NCBI RefSeq assembly: GCF_002799155.1
Contig: NZ_NERD01000002.1
Span: 434,001 to 498,000 of the forward strand
Source of the DNA: Stenotrophomonas maltophilia
GTDB taxonomy: Bacteria; Pseudomonadota; Gammaproteobacteria; Xanthomonadales; Xanthomonadaceae
Direction of reading: 5' to 3'
Length of the DNA stretch: 64,000 nucleotides
The notes beneath the pieces are model-generated. The model made no database searches. It was given only the letters and a program-made list of their open reading frames with translations, and was not told the origin of the DNA. The position numbers were made by a program, and so were the translations under genes. How positions within the stretch are numbered: position 1 is the stretch's first letter; the number at the start of each line of letters is the position of its first letter. Positions 47,397-56,871 of this stretch are shown here, in pieces.

Positions 47397-48599
47397 TCAG
47401 TTTTCGACGCGCAGTACCGCGCCCGGCTTCAGCACACTGCTGCCGCTCAGGCCGTTCAGCGACAGCAGGGCCTTGACCGGCATGCCGTAGCGGCGGGCGA
47501 TGGTCCAGGCCGACTCGCCATCTCGCACGGTGTGGCGGCGGCTGCGCGGACGATCGGCAATCGCGGCGACGGTCCTGGCGACCTGCGGCGTTGGCGTGGC
47601 GGCGGCAGCCGGTGCGGCGCTGGCCACCAGTGCAGTGGCCGCTTCGGCGACAGTCGCATTGGCGGCCGAGACCGGTGCCAGCACGCGGGTCGTGCCTGAC
47701 GAGGCGCGGCCACCGCCCGCCAGGGCGGGGTTCAGGCGGGCGATCCTGGCCGGGTCCAGGGCGCGCTGTGCGGCCCACTGCTGGACGCTGGTGCCAGCCG
47801 GCAGGGTGTGGTCCTTCAGCACCGGCACGGTGCGGTCGAGCGAGGCCATCACGCCGGGTTGGTCTTCCACGTCTTCCAGCACGCAGGCCAGGGCATGCAG
47901 CTTCTCGACGTAGGCATAGGTGACCGGCGACAGGCCGGGCAGCGCGGACGGCTTGGCGTTCTGTGCGTTCATGCCGGCCTTGCGCAGCGACTGCAGCACG
48001 CGGTACTCGCCGGCGTTGTAGGCCATGGTGGCCAAGCGCCAGTCGCCGCCGAACATGCCGTGCAGGGTCTTCAGGTAGCGCACTGCGGCCTGGGTCGAAT
48101 CGACCGCCGACAGGCGGCCGTCGTAGCCGTTGGCCATGGGTACGCGATGGTTGCGCGCGGTGGTGGCGATGAACTGCCACAGGCCGGTCGGGCCGCTGCC
48201 GTTGCGGGCGTTGGGCCGATAGCCGCTTTCCACGAACGGAATCAGTGCGAATTCGGTAGGCAGGCTGGCCTTGCGCAGCTCTTCGACCACGTAGCCGAAC
48301 AGCACCAGCGCATCGTCATCCTGGTTGGCCAGGCGCGACGGGGCGTGGGCGAACTGCTTCTGCCAGCGCGGGCTGGTGGCCTCTGCGTCGCAGGTGGGTT
48401 CGGCCAGGCCGTCGCGGAAGCTGGAGAAGATCTCCTGGCCATTGCGCACGGAGGCGGCCGGCAACGCGGCCGGATCCAGCGGCAGCGCCGCAGCAGCGGT
48501 CAGGTTCTGGCTGATGCCGGCGCCCAGCGACTGCGCGCCGGCGGTTCCGGCCAGCCCCAGGACCAGGCCCAGGGCCAGCGGCAGACTTCGGCGCATCAT
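47397..48599 (-). CDS. mltD: Membrane-bound lytic murein transglycosylase D-like protein
   Basis: Encodes 400 residues with a signal peptide (cleavage near AGAQS). The SLT domain spans about residues 100-235: the catalytic glutamate is in [14 protein letters not shown], followed by [16 protein letters not shown] and [10 protein letters not shown]. One LysM domain closes the protein (about 355-400, [17 protein letters not shown]). E. coli MltD has two LysM domains and a lipobox; here no lipobox is seen. Its start overlaps the gloB stop codon (ATGA), as gloB and mltD are neighbours in E. coli too. Confidence 0.88.
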   Translation of the reverse strand: MMRRSLPLALGLVLGLAGTAGAQSLGAGISQNLTAAAALPLDPAALPAASVRNGQEIFSSFRDGLAEPTCDAEATSPRWQKQFAHAPSRLANQDDDALVLFGYVVEELRKASLPTEFALIPFVESGYRPNARNGSGPTGLWQFIATTARNHRVPMANGYDGRLSAVDSTQAAVRYLKTLHGMFGGDWRLATMAYNAGEYRVLQSLRKAGMNAQNAKPSALPGLSPVTYAYVEKLHALACVLEDVEDQPGVMASLDRTVPVLKDHTLPAGTSVQQWAAQRALDPARIARLNPALAGGGRASSGTTRVLAPVSAANATVAEAATALVASAAPAAAATPTPQVARTVAAIADRPRSRRHTVRDGESAWTIARRYGMPVKALLSLNGLSGSSVLKPGAVLRVEN

Positions 48600-49360
48600 G
48601 CGCGGAAGCCGTCTTTCCAGTGCCGGAGGCCGGCCATGACGTCGACGTCGTCAACGACGTCGCGGCCCAGGTGCGCCGACACTGCCGCGCGGATCGGCGC
48701 AGTGTGCACACGCAGGAACGGATTGCAGTCCAATTCGTTGGCCAGGGTTACCGGCAGGGTGGAACGGTCATCGCGGCGCATGGCCAAAGCCTCCTCTTGG
48801 CGCTGCCACAGGGCAGCGTTGGCGGGGTCGACATGCCGCGCGAAGACGGCATTTGACACGGTGTACTCGTGGGCGCAACAAAGCAGCAGTTGCGCGGGCA
48901 AGGTACCCAGCTTGCGCATCGATGCCAGAAGCTGGGACGGCGTACCTTCGAACAGGCGCCCACAGCCCAGGCTGAACAACGAATCTCCGCTGAAAAGATG
49001 TTCAGCAGTGTGAAACGCGATGTGGCTGCGGGTATGCCCGGGCACGGATAGTACGTGGAACGTCCGGCCCAGTGCCTGAACGCGTTCACCTTCGCCGACC
49101 CGTTCGGTTGCCATGGGGATGCGCTCTTCGACGGGCGCGATGACCCGTACACGGGGAAAACGTGCCTGCAGCGCGGGCACGCCACCGATGTGGTCATCGT
49201 GATGATGGGTGAGCAGGATCGTGTCCACGCGCAGGCCCTGATCGGCCAGCGCCAGCACCGGCGCGGCATCGCCGGGATCGACGACCACGGCGGCGCCAGC
49301 GTCGTCGATCAACGTCCAGATGTAGTTGTCCGCAAATGCGGGCAGGGCAGTCAGTCGCAT
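48596..49360 (-). CDS. gloB: Hydroxyacylglutathione hydrolase (glyoxalase II)
   Basis: Encodes 254 residues (E. coli 251). It hydrolyses S-lactoylglutathione to lactate and glutathione in methylglyoxal detoxification. The binuclear metal motif is [12 protein letters not shown]; further ligands are in [23 protein letters not shown] and CAHEYT. The stop codon overlaps the mltD start. The start lies 11 bases from the divergent methyltransferase gene. Confidence 0.96.
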   Translation of the reverse strand: MRLTALPAFADNYIWTLIDDAGAAVVVDPGDAAPVLALADQGLRVDTILLTHHHDDHIGGVPALQARFPRVRVIAPVEERIPMATERVGEGERVQALGRTFHVLSVPGHTRSHIAFHTAEHLFSGDSLFSLGCGRLFEGTPSQLLASMRKLGTLPAQLLLCCAHEYTVSNAVFARHVDPANAALWQRQEEALAMRRDDRSTLPVTLANELDCNPFLRVHTAPIRAAVSAHLGRDVVDDVDVMAGLRHWKDGFRA

Positions 49361-49371
49361 AGAATTGGACC

Positions 49372-50016
49372 ATGCCCGCGCTGCAGAGCACCCGTCAAGC
49401 GAGCCAGACCCCGTGGTTCGACACTGAACCGGCGGACTCCTTGCGCGTGCTGGAGCGGCAGTTGCTGCTGCCGCAGCTGTCTGTCCTGCCGACGCAGCCC
49501 TGGCTGTGGATCGCACCAAGTGCCGCCTGGCTGGACGATGCGCAGCTGGGCGGGCGCGGCCTGCGCCTGTTCCGTCAGGGACAGGGCTATGCCGGCGATA
49601 CCCGCTGCGCGCTGCCGCTGCCGCTGGCCAACGAGAGCGTCAACGCGGTCGTGCTGCAGCATGTCACCGCGGGCGATGCCGACCAGCTGCTGGACGAGTG
49701 CGAGCGCGTGCTGATGCCCGGCGGCCACCTGTGGCTGAGCAGCCTCAACCCGTTCAGCCCCTACCGCACGCACTGGCGCCAGCATGGCCTGGTGGTGCGC
49801 ACGCCGCAGCGGATCCGCCTGCTGCTCGGCCGCCACGGGCTGGAGTGCGACGATATGCGTTACCTCGGCCCACTCTGGCGCGGCGCTGGCAGCCGTCGCC
49901 CGGGCGGTTGGGCGCCGCTGCGCGCGGCCTGCCTGTTCCATGCTGAAAAGCGCACGCTGGCCCTGCCCGGGCCGAAACCGTTGCCGGTGCGTTGGCACGG
50001 CACCGTTGTTACCTGA
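49372..50016 (+). CDS. Class I SAM-dependent methyltransferase-like protein
   Basis: Encodes 214 residues. The C-terminal methyltransferase wording is readable ([29 protein letters not shown], here split: [20 protein letters not shown]), but the glycine-rich SAM motif I is weak. It lies between gloB and rnhA, the place of yafS in E. coli. The substrate is unknown; a small metabolite is possible. Confidence 0.75.
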   Translation: MPALQSTRQASQTPWFDTEPADSLRVLERQLLLPQLSVLPTQPWLWIAPSAAWLDDAQLGGRGLRLFRQGQGYAGDTRCALPLPLANESVNAVVLQHVTAGDADQLLDECERVLMPGGHLWLSSLNPFSPYRTHWRQHGLVVRTPQRIRLLLGRHGLECDDMRYLGPLWRGAGSRRPGGWAPLRAACLFHAEKRTLALPGPKPLPVRWHGTVVT

Positions 50017-50028
50017 TCTGGAGTTGTA

Positions 50029-50481
50029 TTGAAAACCATCGAAATCCACACCGACGGTTCCTGCCTTGGCAATCCCGGCCCCGGTGGTTGGGCTGCGCTG
50101 CTGCGCTACAAGGGCCACGAGCGCGAACTGAGCGGTGGCGAAGCGCACACCACCAACAACCGGATGGAGCTGATGGCGGCCATCTCCGGGCTGGAGACGC
50201 TGACCGAGCCGTGCAACATCGTGCTCTACACCGATTCGCAGTATGTGCGGCAGGGCCTGACCCAGTGGCTACCCGGCTGGATCCGCAAGAACTGGAAGAC
50301 CGCCGGCGGCGACCCGGTAAAGAACCGCGAGCTGTGGGAGCGCCTGCATGCGGCCACGCTTCGGCACCAGATCGACTGGCGCTGGGTGAAGGGCCACTCC
50401 GGTGACCCGGACAACGAGCGGGTGGATACGCTGGCGCGCAATGCGGCCATCCAGATCCGCGACGCCAGCCCGGTAAACTGA
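50029..50481 (+). CDS. rnhA: Ribonuclease HI
   Basis: Encodes 150 residues from a TTG start with GGAG six bases upstream. It removes RNA from RNA-DNA hybrids. The catalytic acids are seen in [11 protein letters not shown] (Asp9), NRMELMA, YTDSQYV and [10 protein letters not shown]. It is twelve bases after the methyltransferase gene and four before dnaQ. Confidence 0.97.
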   Translation: MKTIEIHTDGSCLGNPGPGGWAALLRYKGHERELSGGEAHTTNNRMELMAAISGLETLTEPCNIVLYTDSQYVRQGLTQWLPGWIRKNWKTAGGDPVKNRELWERLHAATLRHQIDWRWVKGHSGDPDNERVDTLARNAAIQIRDASPVN

Positions 50482-50485
50482 GCCC

Positions 50486-51217
50486 ATGCGTCAGATCATC
50501 CTCGATACCGAAACCACCGGCCTGGAATGGAAGAAGGGCAACCGCATCGTCGAAATCGGCTGCGTGGAGCTGTTCAAGCGCCGCCCGACCGGCAACAACT
50601 ACCACCAGTACATCAAGCCGGACTGCGAGTTCGAACAGGGCGCGCAGGAAGTCACCGGGCTGACCCTGGAGTTCCTGGCTGACAAGCCGGACTTCGCGCA
50701 GATCGCCGACGAGTTCCTGGCGTTCATCGATGGCGCCGAACTGATCATCCACAACGCGGCGTTCGACCTGGGCTTTCTTGACAACGAGCTGTCGCTGCTG
50801 GGCCCGCAGTACGGCAGGATCACCGACCGCTGCACGGTGATCGATACCCTGGTGATGGCGCGCGAGCGCTTTCCGGGCCAGCGCAATTCGCTGGATGCGC
50901 TGTGCAAGCGACTGGGCGTGGACAATTCGCACCGTGCGCTGCACGGCGGCCTGCTCGATGCGCAGATCCTGGGCGACGTCTACATCGCACTGACTTCAGG
51001 CCAGGAAGAGATCGGCTTCGGCCTGGGCGATGACGATGGGGGCGGCACCGGGGCGGCGCTGCAGGCCTTCGATACCAGCAAGCTGCTGCCGCGCCCGCGC
51101 GTGGTGGCGACGCCGTCGGAGCTGGAAGCGCATGCCGCGCGGCTGGAACGGCTGCGCAAGAAGGCCGGCCACGCGCTGTGGGATGGCCCGAAGGTGGAAG
51201 AAGCCGCCAGCGCGTAA
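50486..51217 (+). CDS. dnaQ: DNA polymerase III epsilon subunit (proofreading exonuclease)
   Basis: Encodes 243 residues. The DEDDh exonuclease motifs are LDTETTGLEW (Asp7, Glu9), IHNAAFDLGFLDNEL, and HRALHGGLLDAQ. After the domain, TSGQEEIGFGL fits a clamp-binding motif (QxxIxF), and the C-terminal tail should bind PolC/DnaE. It follows rnhA directly on the same strand rather than diverging as in E. coli. Confidence 0.96.
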   Translation: MRQIILDTETTGLEWKKGNRIVEIGCVELFKRRPTGNNYHQYIKPDCEFEQGAQEVTGLTLEFLADKPDFAQIADEFLAFIDGAELIIHNAAFDLGFLDNELSLLGPQYGRITDRCTVIDTLVMARERFPGQRNSLDALCKRLGVDNSHRALHGGLLDAQILGDVYIALTSGQEEIGFGLGDDDGGGTGAALQAFDTSKLLPRPRVVATPSELEAHAARLERLRKKAGHALWDGPKVEEAASA

Positions 51218-51282
51218 ACGATGGGATCCGGTATCCGGCGGATTCTCGCCGGGCATGGCCTGGCGCTACCGGATCACGCCAT

Positions 51283-51987
51283 TCAGTGGCAGCGCACCAG
51301 GATCACGCTGATGTTGTCGCGGCCACCACCGTCGAGCGCGGCGGCGACCAGCGTGTCCACGCATTCCTGCGCGCTTGCATCTTCGAAGGCGAGGGTGCGG
51401 GCGATGCCGCGGTCGTCCACTTCCTCGGTCAGGCCATCACTGCACAGCAGTAGCTGCATGCCGGGGCGCAGCTCACCGCTGGTGGTGGCCACGTTGAGGT
51501 GTGCCGGATCGGTGACGCCCAGCGCCTGGGTGACCACGTTGCGATGCGGATGGGCGCGTGCCTGTTCGGCAGTCAGGTTGCCCTGAGCGACCAGTTCCTG
51601 CACCACGCTGTGATCCTGGCTGAGCTGTGCCAGCTGGCCGTCACGCCACAGGTAGGCACGGCTGTCGCCGACCCATGCCACTTCATAGCGATTGCCCTGC
51701 ACGCGTGCGGCGACCACGGTGGTACCCATCGGCAGTGTGTCGTTGCGCCGCCGCGAGGCACGGATGATCTCTTCGTCGGCGGTACGGATGGCGTGGGCCA
51801 GCGGCGCGCCACCGCGGATCTCGCGCACGATGGTTTCACGCGCCAGCGCGCTGGCGACTTCGCCGCAGGCGTGGCCGCCCATGCCATCGGCCACCAGCCA
51901 AAGGGCCAGCTCGCTGTCACCGTAGTAGGTGTCCTCGTTGAGCTCGCGGCGCAGGCCGGGGTGGGTGAGATGTCCGAATTCGATCAT
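51283..51987 (-). CDS. PPM-type serine/threonine phosphatase
   Basis: Encodes 234 residues. PPM motifs in order: LNEDTYYGD, LVADGMGGHACGE, VAWVGDSRAYL, LCSDGLTEEV and GGGRDNISVILV, which hold the metal-binding acids. Such enzymes reverse Hanks-type kinase signalling. The kinase partner and type VI components often found next to PppA-type genes are not in this window. Confidence 0.9.
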   Translation of the reverse strand: MIEFGHLTHPGLRRELNEDTYYGDSELALWLVADGMGGHACGEVASALARETIVREIRGGAPLAHAIRTADEEIIRASRRRNDTLPMGTTVVAARVQGNRYEVAWVGDSRAYLWRDGQLAQLSQDHSVVQELVAQGNLTAEQARAHPHRNVVTQALGVTDPAHLNVATTSGELRPGMQLLLCSDGLTEEVDDRGIARTLAFEDASAQECVDTLVAAALDGGGRDNISVILVRCH

Positions 51988-52151
51988 GGTGTGCAGGGGC
52001 GGGTATTGCTGGGGAGACAGGCATCATCGGGGGGCTGCAGGCATCCGGCAAGGCATGCACCCAGGAAATTTTCACTTCATTGACCGGGATGACTTGTCGT
52101 CGGCCTCACTTCCTCGTATGATGCGCGTCCCCGGTCCGCCGGGGACCACCC

Positions 52152-52242
52152 GGAGAGGTGGCAGAGTGGTTGAATGTACCTGACTCGAAATCAGGCAGGC
52201 GTTTATAGCGCCTCGGGGGTTCGAATCCCCCCCTCTCCGCCA
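52152..52242 (+). tRNA. tRNA-Ser (CGA)
   Basis: 91 bases; acceptor GGAGAGG/CCTCTCC, anticodon loop CTCGAAA, long variable arm, encoded CCA. Confidence 0.97.
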
Positions 52243-52286
52243 GATAAAGAAAAAGGGCTGCCGACAGGCAGCCCTTTTTCTTTATC
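52243..52286. terminator. Long bidirectional terminator after tRNA-Ser
   Basis: Perfect arms of 20 bases from GATAAAGAAAAAGGGCTGCC to its complement around GACA; T-rich on both strands. Confidence 0.85.
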
Positions 52287-52430
52287 CGGCGCGGGACGCG
52301 CCGCGCTCTGCGCGTCGCCCCACACGTTGCTGCGCAACCTGTGGGCCCCTCCCTTTGCCGGCCTCTCCCCGCTCCTGTCGGGGCAGCCCCTCAACAGAGG
52401 GGCTTGTTCCTCCAGATGCATCACGGGAGA

Positions 52431-52495
52431 TCCGCGCGGTGCGTGGATGCTGTTCCTGCTGGCAGGCTCATCCACGCATGGCGTGGATCTACCCG
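52431..52495. repeat. Paired SMAG-like elements
   Basis: GATCCGCGCGGTGCGTGGAT and TCCACGCATGGCGTGGATCTAC form an inverted pair. The rest of the 52287-52554 gap before the DUF6165 gene shows only short palindromes (CCGCTCCTGTCGGGGC, GCCCCTCAACAGAGGGGC) and no gene. Confidence 0.55.
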
Positions 52496-52554
52496 GCATA
52501 TCCGTCCGGACGCTGCGGGTTACCATGTACGCACCACCTGCTGGAGCTTTCCCC

Positions 52555-52959
52555 ATGACCGCTGAAATCCTCGTCCCCGTTTCTTTCGGCGAGCTGCTGG
52601 ACAAGATCTCGATCCTGCAGATCAAGTCCGAACGCATCAGCGACGAGGGCAAGCTGGCCAATGTGCGCAGGGAGCTGTCGGCGCTTGAGCGGACCTGGAT
52701 GGCACACCCGGCCGCGGTGAAGGACATCGCCAAGCTGCGTGCCGAGCTGAAGGCGGTCAACGAGCAGCTGTGGGAGATCGAGGACGACATCCGGCTGAAG
52801 GAAAAGGAACAGGCGTTCGACCAGGTTTTCATCGATCTGGCGCGCAGCGTCTACCTGCGCAACGACGAACGCGCGCGCATCAAGAAGGCGATCAACCTCG
52901 CGCTGGGTTCGGCGTACGTGGAAGAGAAGTCCTATCAGGATTACGCGCAGCGCGCGTAA
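52555..52959 (+). CDS. DUF6165 family protein
   Basis: Encodes 134 residues, highly charged and mostly helical, without signal peptide or membrane segment. ILVPVSFGELLDKISILQIKSERI begins a region with two coiled-coil-like helices (about residues 14-100). GGAG lies about eight bases before the ATG. Relatives are found near lipopolysaccharide core genes, and here a GT9 transferase and kdkA follow. The function is unknown. Confidence 0.75.
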   Translation: MTAEILVPVSFGELLDKISILQIKSERISDEGKLANVRRELSALERTWMAHPAAVKDIAKLRAELKAVNEQLWEIEDDIRLKEKEQAFDQVFIDLARSVYLRNDERARIKKAINLALGSAYVEEKSYQDYAQRA

Positions 52960-52982
52960 TCCCGGGCGGGCCGATGCAGCAG

Positions 52983-53001
52983 GTCCACGCCATGCGTGGA
53001 C
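52983..53001. repeat. Short palindrome (SMAG-like)
   Basis: GTCCACGCCATGCGTGGAC: arms GTCCACG and CGTGGAC. It lies between the converging DUF6165 and GT9 genes. Confidence 0.55.
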
Positions 53002-53013
53002 GGCGCCCGCCGC

Positions 53014-54060
53014 TTACCCCAGATGGTCGGCCACGTAGCGTTCGAAGGCGGCGATGCCGTCTTCGACGGTGATCAGTTCCATCACATCGTCGAACTCGAT
53101 CTTCGTGCCCCACTTCAGATCGGTGGCCTGCTTGGCGAGGTACTTCCGCGCAGCGTCGTCGTAACGGTCCACGCAATAACGGCGGTCCGAGTACGGGCCA
53201 CTGCGGTTTGGATTGCTGGCCGCATGCAGGCCCAGCACCTTGGTGCCCATCGCGTTGGCGATGTGCATCGGGCCCGAGTCAGGCGTCATCACCAGGTTGG
53301 CGCGGGCAAGCAGTGCAGGCAGCTGCTTGAGCGTGTCCTTGCCGACCAGGTCCAGTGCCGGTGTGATCAGTTGCGCCTGGATGGCGTCGGCCATGCTGCG
53401 CTCCAGTTCACTGCGGCCACCGCACAGCACCACCTGCCAGCCGCGCTGGACGGCATGGTTGGCCACTGCGGCGTAGCGGTCGGCATACCAGTTGCGGCGC
53501 ACGTGGCTGGAACAGGGCGAGATCATCAGCACCGGGCGGCCATCGTCCTGCCACTGCGCGGCGGCCCATTCGAAGGCGGACGACGGCACGGCCAGGTCCC
53601 AGCTGACGCCGGTCTGGCGCAGGCCCAGCGGTTCGCAGAAGCTGCCGATGGCATCGAGCACATGGATGCCGGGACGGTCGGGGATGCGCTCGTTGATGAA
53701 GAGCCCATGCAGGTCCTTGGAGCGGCTGCGGTCGTAGCCGATGCGGCGCTCGGCCGGGATGAAGGCCGACAGCAGGTTGGCGCGGAACGCGACCTGCATC
53801 TGCAGCAGCGCTTCGAAGCGCCCCGGCGGCAGCTGCCTGCGCAGTTCCTTGACTCCGGCCATGCCGCTCTTCTTGTCATAGGCATGGAAGGTGACGCCGG
53901 GGAGGCCGTCGAGCAGCTTGTGGCCGACCTTGTCGATGATCCAGTGGATCGGCGTGTCCGGGCGCGCGGCCTGCAGGGTGCGCACCAGGGGCACCACGTG
54001 GGTGACATCGCCAAGTGCGGATAGGCGCAGGAGGCACAAGGAGGAGGACGCTGATGCCAT
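53014..54060 (-). CDS. Glycosyltransferase family 9 (heptosyltransferase-like)
   Basis: Encodes 348 residues. The N-terminal [22 protein letters not shown] is the GT9 opening used by heptosyltransferases I and II. The donor site shows [44 protein letters not shown] and [16 protein letters not shown]. It probably adds heptose to Kdo in the inner core of lipopolysaccharide. Its start is only 20 bases from the divergent kdkA gene. Confidence 0.88.
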   Translation of the reverse strand: MASASSSLCLLRLSALGDVTHVVPLVRTLQAARPDTPIHWIIDKVGHKLLDGLPGVTFHAYDKKSGMAGVKELRRQLPPGRFEALLQMQVAFRANLLSAFIPAERRIGYDRSRSKDLHGLFINERIPDRPGIHVLDAIGSFCEPLGLRQTGVSWDLAVPSSAFEWAAAQWQDDGRPVLMISPCSSHVRRNWYADRYAAVANHAVQRGWQVVLCGGRSELERSMADAIQAQLITPALDLVGKDTLKQLPALLARANLVMTPDSGPMHIANAMGTKVLGLHAASNPNRSGPYSDRRYCVDRYDDAARKYLAKQATDLKWGTKIEFDDVMELITVEDGIAAFERYVADHLG

Positions 54061-54080
54061 GTGTTGTTAGACTCAATGAA

Positions 54081-54830
54081 ATGGTCGCATTCGACGCCAA
54101 TGAAGCGCTGACGCCATGCCGCGAGGGTCGCGGCATCGGGGCCATTCTGTTCGACCGCGAGCGGCTGCGGCAAGCCGAGATCGGCCTGTTCTCGCCCCAG
54201 CACTGGGGCAGCAGGGCCCGGCCGGTGGGCGAGGGTGGCCGCGGCAGTGCCTGGTTCGTCGATGCGCCGTTCGGTGCCAGCGTGCTGCGCCACTACCTGC
54301 GCGGCGGCATGGCGGCCCGTATCAGCCACGACCAGTACCTCTGGCGCGGCTCGGACCGGACCCGCAGCTTCGCCGAATTCCGCTTGATGCGGGCGCTGCG
54401 CGAGAAAAAGCTGCCGGTGCCACGGCCGATCGCCGCGTTCTACATGCGCGAGGGCCTGCGCTACCGGGCGGCGATCCTGATGGAGCGGATCGAGGGTGTA
54501 CGCTCGCTGGCCGACCGCGCGCTGGTCGCCGGCCGTGGTGCCCCCTGGGAGGAGACCGGGCGCTTGATCGCCCGTTTCCACCGTGCCGGCCTGGACCATG
54601 CCGACCTCAACGCGCACAACATCCTGTTCGATGGCAGTGGCCATGGCTGGCTGATCGACTTCGACCGCGGCGTGATCCGCATCCCGGCGACCGCCTGGCG
54701 AGAGCGCAATCTCAAGCGCCTGCTGCGCTCGCTGATCAAGCTGCGCGGCGAGCGCAGCGTGGAAGATGTGCAGAAGGACTACGCGCGGCTGCGCCGCGCC
54801 TATGACATGGCCTGGAACCGGGGCACCTGA
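54081..54830 (+). CDS. kdkA: 3-deoxy-D-manno-octulosonic acid kinase
   Basis: Encodes 249 residues. It phosphorylates Kdo in the inner core, replacing the second Kdo found in enterobacteria. It has a protein-kinase-like fold: the catalytic loop is [12 protein letters not shown], and [10 protein letters not shown] carries the metal-binding Asp. The chosen Met gives the 249 residues of xanthomonad KdkA. The MBL-fold gene begins one base inside its stop codon (TGATG). Confidence 0.92.
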   Translation: MVAFDANEALTPCREGRGIGAILFDRERLRQAEIGLFSPQHWGSRARPVGEGGRGSAWFVDAPFGASVLRHYLRGGMAARISHDQYLWRGSDRTRSFAEFRLMRALREKKLPVPRPIAAFYMREGLRYRAAILMERIEGVRSLADRALVAGRGAPWEETGRLIARFHRAGLDHADLNAHNILFDGSGHGWLIDFDRGVIRIPATAWRERNLKRLLRSLIKLRGERSVEDVQKDYARLRRAYDMAWNRGT

Positions 54831-55597
54831 TGGACTGGTCGTTGCGTTTCCTGGGCGTCGGCAATGCGTCGGCAGTCGAGCTGGGGTCGCCGATGTCGGT
54901 GATCGAGCGGGAGGGGCGTCCGTGGCTGACCATCGATTGCGGTGGCGAAGGCCTGACCGCGTTCAAGGCGCACTACGGGCACATGCCGCAGTCGCTGTTC
55001 GTCACCCACGTGCACCTGGACCATGTGGCCGGCTTCGAGCGCCTGTTCGTGGACACCTACTTCAATGCGCACCGACGCGGCAAGGTGCGCCTGTACGTGC
55101 CCGCCACGGTGGTGCCGCTGCTGCACAAGCGCATCGGGGATTACCCGAACGTGCTGGCCGAGGGCGGTGCGAACTTCTGGGATGCCTTCCAGTTGATCGT
55201 GGTCGGTGAGGCGTTCTGGCATGAGGGCGTGCGACTGGAAGTGTTCCCGGTGCGCCACCATTGGCCGGAGACCGCCTATGGCCTGCGCCTGCAGGGCGCG
55301 CTGACCTGGAGCGGCGATACCCGGCCGGTTCCGGAGATGCTGGCCCGCTTTGCCAACGACAACGAACTGATCGCTCACGACTGCGGCCTGCACGGCAATC
55401 CGTCGCATACCGGCGTGGACGATCTGGAGCGTGAGTACAGCGCCGAACTGCAGGCGCGGATGATGCTGTACCACTACGCCAGCGCAGCCGATGGTCTGGC
55501 ACTGGCTGCGCGTGGGCACCGCGTGGCGCAGCCGGGGCAGTGCGTGCCGCTGGCGAGCCCGACCGCACCGCACGTGCTGGCGCAGGACCCGCCGTGA
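54830..55597 (+). CDS. MBL-fold metallo-hydrolase
   Basis: Encodes 255 residues. The metallo-beta-lactamase motif is FVTHVHLDHVAGFERL, with further ligands in VRHHWPETAYG, WSGDTRPVPE and IAHDCGLHGN. It resembles RNase Z-type and phosphodiesterase-type hydrolases, but the tRNase Z exosite is absent. Overlaps with kdkA before it (1 base) and the DUF4440 gene after it (4 bases) indicate a three-gene operon. The substrate is unknown. Confidence 0.85.
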   Translation: MDWSLRFLGVGNASAVELGSPMSVIEREGRPWLTIDCGGEGLTAFKAHYGHMPQSLFVTHVHLDHVAGFERLFVDTYFNAHRRGKVRLYVPATVVPLLHKRIGDYPNVLAEGGANFWDAFQLIVVGEAFWHEGVRLEVFPVRHHWPETAYGLRLQGALTWSGDTRPVPEMLARFANDNELIAHDCGLHGNPSHTGVDDLEREYSAELQARMMLYHYASAADGLALAARGHRVAQPGQCVPLASPTAPHVLAQDPP

Positions 55598-55983
55598 GCG
55601 GTACCGGCCAGCCCGCCGATGTGGCGCTGGCTGCCGAACTGGAGGCGCTGGAGCGTGCACTGCATGCGCCAAACGTGCGGGCCGGCCGTGAGCAACTGGC
55701 GGCATTGCTGGATGAGGATTTCAGCGAGATCGGCAGTTCCGGCCAGTGCTACGACCGTGCGGCCGCGTTGCAGGAGATCCCGTTGGAGCGTGCGCAGGTG
55801 CAGATCGAGTCCGATCAGTACGCGGTGCGGCTGTTGGCCGAGGGCCTGGCCCAGGTGCGCTACCGCAGCCGCCATCACCTCGATGGGCGGCCGCAACGCT
55901 GGGTGCTGCGCAGTTCGCTGTGGCGCCGGCACGGGGACGGATGGCGCATGGTGTTCCACCAAGGCACGCCCGAGGCAGGGTAG
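55594..55983 (+). CDS. DUF4440 / NTF2-like small protein
   Basis: Encodes 129 residues from a GTG that overlaps the MBL stop codon (GTGA). The pattern ELEALERALHAPNVRAG, LLDEDFSEIGSSGQCYDR and SSLWRRHGDGWRMVFHQGT is that of the DUF4440/SnoaL-like cone fold, which binds small molecules. No catalytic set can be named. It is probably co-translated with the MBL protein. Confidence 0.75.
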   Translation: MSGTGQPADVALAAELEALERALHAPNVRAGREQLAALLDEDFSEIGSSGQCYDRAAALQEIPLERAQVQIESDQYAVRLLAEGLAQVRYRSRHHLDGRPQRWVLRSSLWRRHGDGWRMVFHQGTPEAG

Positions 55984-56014
55984 CGGCGGGCGTTGCCTGG
56001 TACGAACGGCTTAA

Positions 56015-56052
56015 GGGTCAGAGCCCTTTGCCGGGCAAAGGGATCTGACTCC
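56015..56052. repeat. About 40-base hairpin repeat, copy 3 of 3
   Basis: GGGTCAGAGCCCTTTGCC and GGCAAAGGGATCTGACTCC pair around the loop with a few mismatches. It lies between the DUF4440 gene and the 3' end of the SRP RNA gene. Confidence 0.65.
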
Positions 56053-56063
56053 AGTGCAGAAAA

Positions 56064-56174
56064 GGCGGTGGCCCCGCCGGCTGACCTCGGCGCCCGCGTC
56101 GATCGATACCGTTGCTGCCTTCCGGCCCTGGCGGGGTTTTCGACCTAGCGTCGCGAGGGGCCGACGGGGCCACC
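56064..56174 (-). ncRNA. ffs: Signal recognition particle RNA (4.5S type)
   Basis: The conserved domain IV core reads on the minus strand GCCAGGGCCGGAAGGCAGCA, the asymmetric-loop and tetraloop form recognised by Ffh. The ends pair: GGTGGCCCCG at the 5' side with CGGGGCCACC at the 3' side, extended to about 15 base pairs with one G-U. GCCTTTTC follows, a short terminator. The length is about 110 bases. The exact ends are estimated from the helix. The RNA sorts ribosomes making membrane proteins to SecYEG. Confidence 0.9.
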
Positions 56175-56378
56175 ATAGAGACGTTGGCCGCCCGGTGGGC
56201 GGCCAGTTCACGGATCAGGGGAAGCAGCGCGCGATGCGCCGGAGACCACAGCCGGACCGCACATCGGCTGGCCGATGGCAGACGCGCATTCTAGCGCAGG
56301 CAGGTCCATCGGCGCCAGCTTCACGCGCTGAATCGGCTGTAACCCGTTCCCGGCGACGGCGGCCGGAGGCCACCCCCG

Positions 56379-56388
56379 TTGCTAGAAT
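56379..56388 (+). promoter_or_regulatory. Extended -10 promoter of gdx
   Basis: TTGC-TAGAAT contains the extended -10 form TGnTAnAAT. The predicted start, about seven bases further, coincides with the first riboswitch hairpin. No -35 is recognisable. Confidence 0.5.
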
Positions 56389-56394
56389 GCCGGC

Positions 56395-56449
56395 CAGGAG
56401 GAACGACCTCCCCCACATCGGGAATCAAAGACCAGGACGGCCTGGCCCT
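56395..56449 (+). promoter_or_regulatory. Guanidine-II riboswitch (mini-ykkC) upstream of gdx
   Basis: Two small hairpins carry the ACGR loop signature of this class: GGAGG-AACGA-CCTCC at 56397-56411 and CCAGG-ACGG-CCTGG at 56432-56445, joined by a 20-base linker. The ribosome-binding site AGAGGAGG begins 10 bases after the second hairpin. The class binds guanidinium and controls sugE/gdx exporter genes in Proteobacteria, and such an exporter follows. The first loop has one extra A over the usual four, the only deviation. Confidence 0.85.
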
Positions 56450-56467
56450 ACCAAGAGGAGGGCCGTC

Positions 56468-56785
56468 ATGGCCTGGATCTATCTGTTGTTTGCCGGCCTG
56501 CTGGAAATCGTCTGGGCCGTGTCCATGAAACAGTCCGAAGGCTTCACCAAGCTCACCCCCACCGTGGTCACCCTCATCGGCATGATCGCCAGCTTCTGGT
56601 TGCTGGCGGTGGCCATGCGCAGCCTGCCGCTGGGAACCGCCTATACGATCTGGACCGGCATCGGCGCGGTCGGGGCATTCGTGGTTGGCATCGTGTTTCT
56701 CGGAGAGCAGGTCAGCGCGATGCGGATCGGTGCGGCGGTATTGATCGTCTCGGGCCTGGTGCTGATGAAACTCTCCAGCAGCTGA
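56468..56785 (+). CDS. gdx: Guanidinium exporter (SMR family, Gdx/SugE)
   Basis: Encodes 105 residues with four membrane helices, the small multidrug resistance size. Glu13 and Trp16-Ala17 (LLEIVWAVSMK) and TAYTIWTGIGAVGAF match the Gdx/SugE branch rather than EmrE. The dual-topology dimer exchanges guanidinium for protons. AGGAGG lies about five bases before the ATG. The upstream guanidine-II riboswitch supports the substrate. The frame is open upstream through the leader, but that part is RNA structure, not protein. Confidence 0.93.
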   Translation: MAWIYLLFAGLLEIVWAVSMKQSEGFTKLTPTVVTLIGMIASFWLLAVAMRSLPLGTAYTIWTGIGAVGAFVVGIVFLGEQVSAMRIGAAVLIVSGLVLMKLSSS

Positions 56786-56871
56786 ATCATTTACTTATGG
56801 TGGGGAAGGGAATCCCCGCCCGTCGCAGGTATATGCATTTCCGGCAAATCATTTTGTCCGCCCGTTTTATT

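Noticed and set aside
56054..56467. N-terminal extension of gdx to 243 residues
   Set aside because: It covers the SRP RNA gene and the riboswitch, and SMR proteins are about 105 residues.
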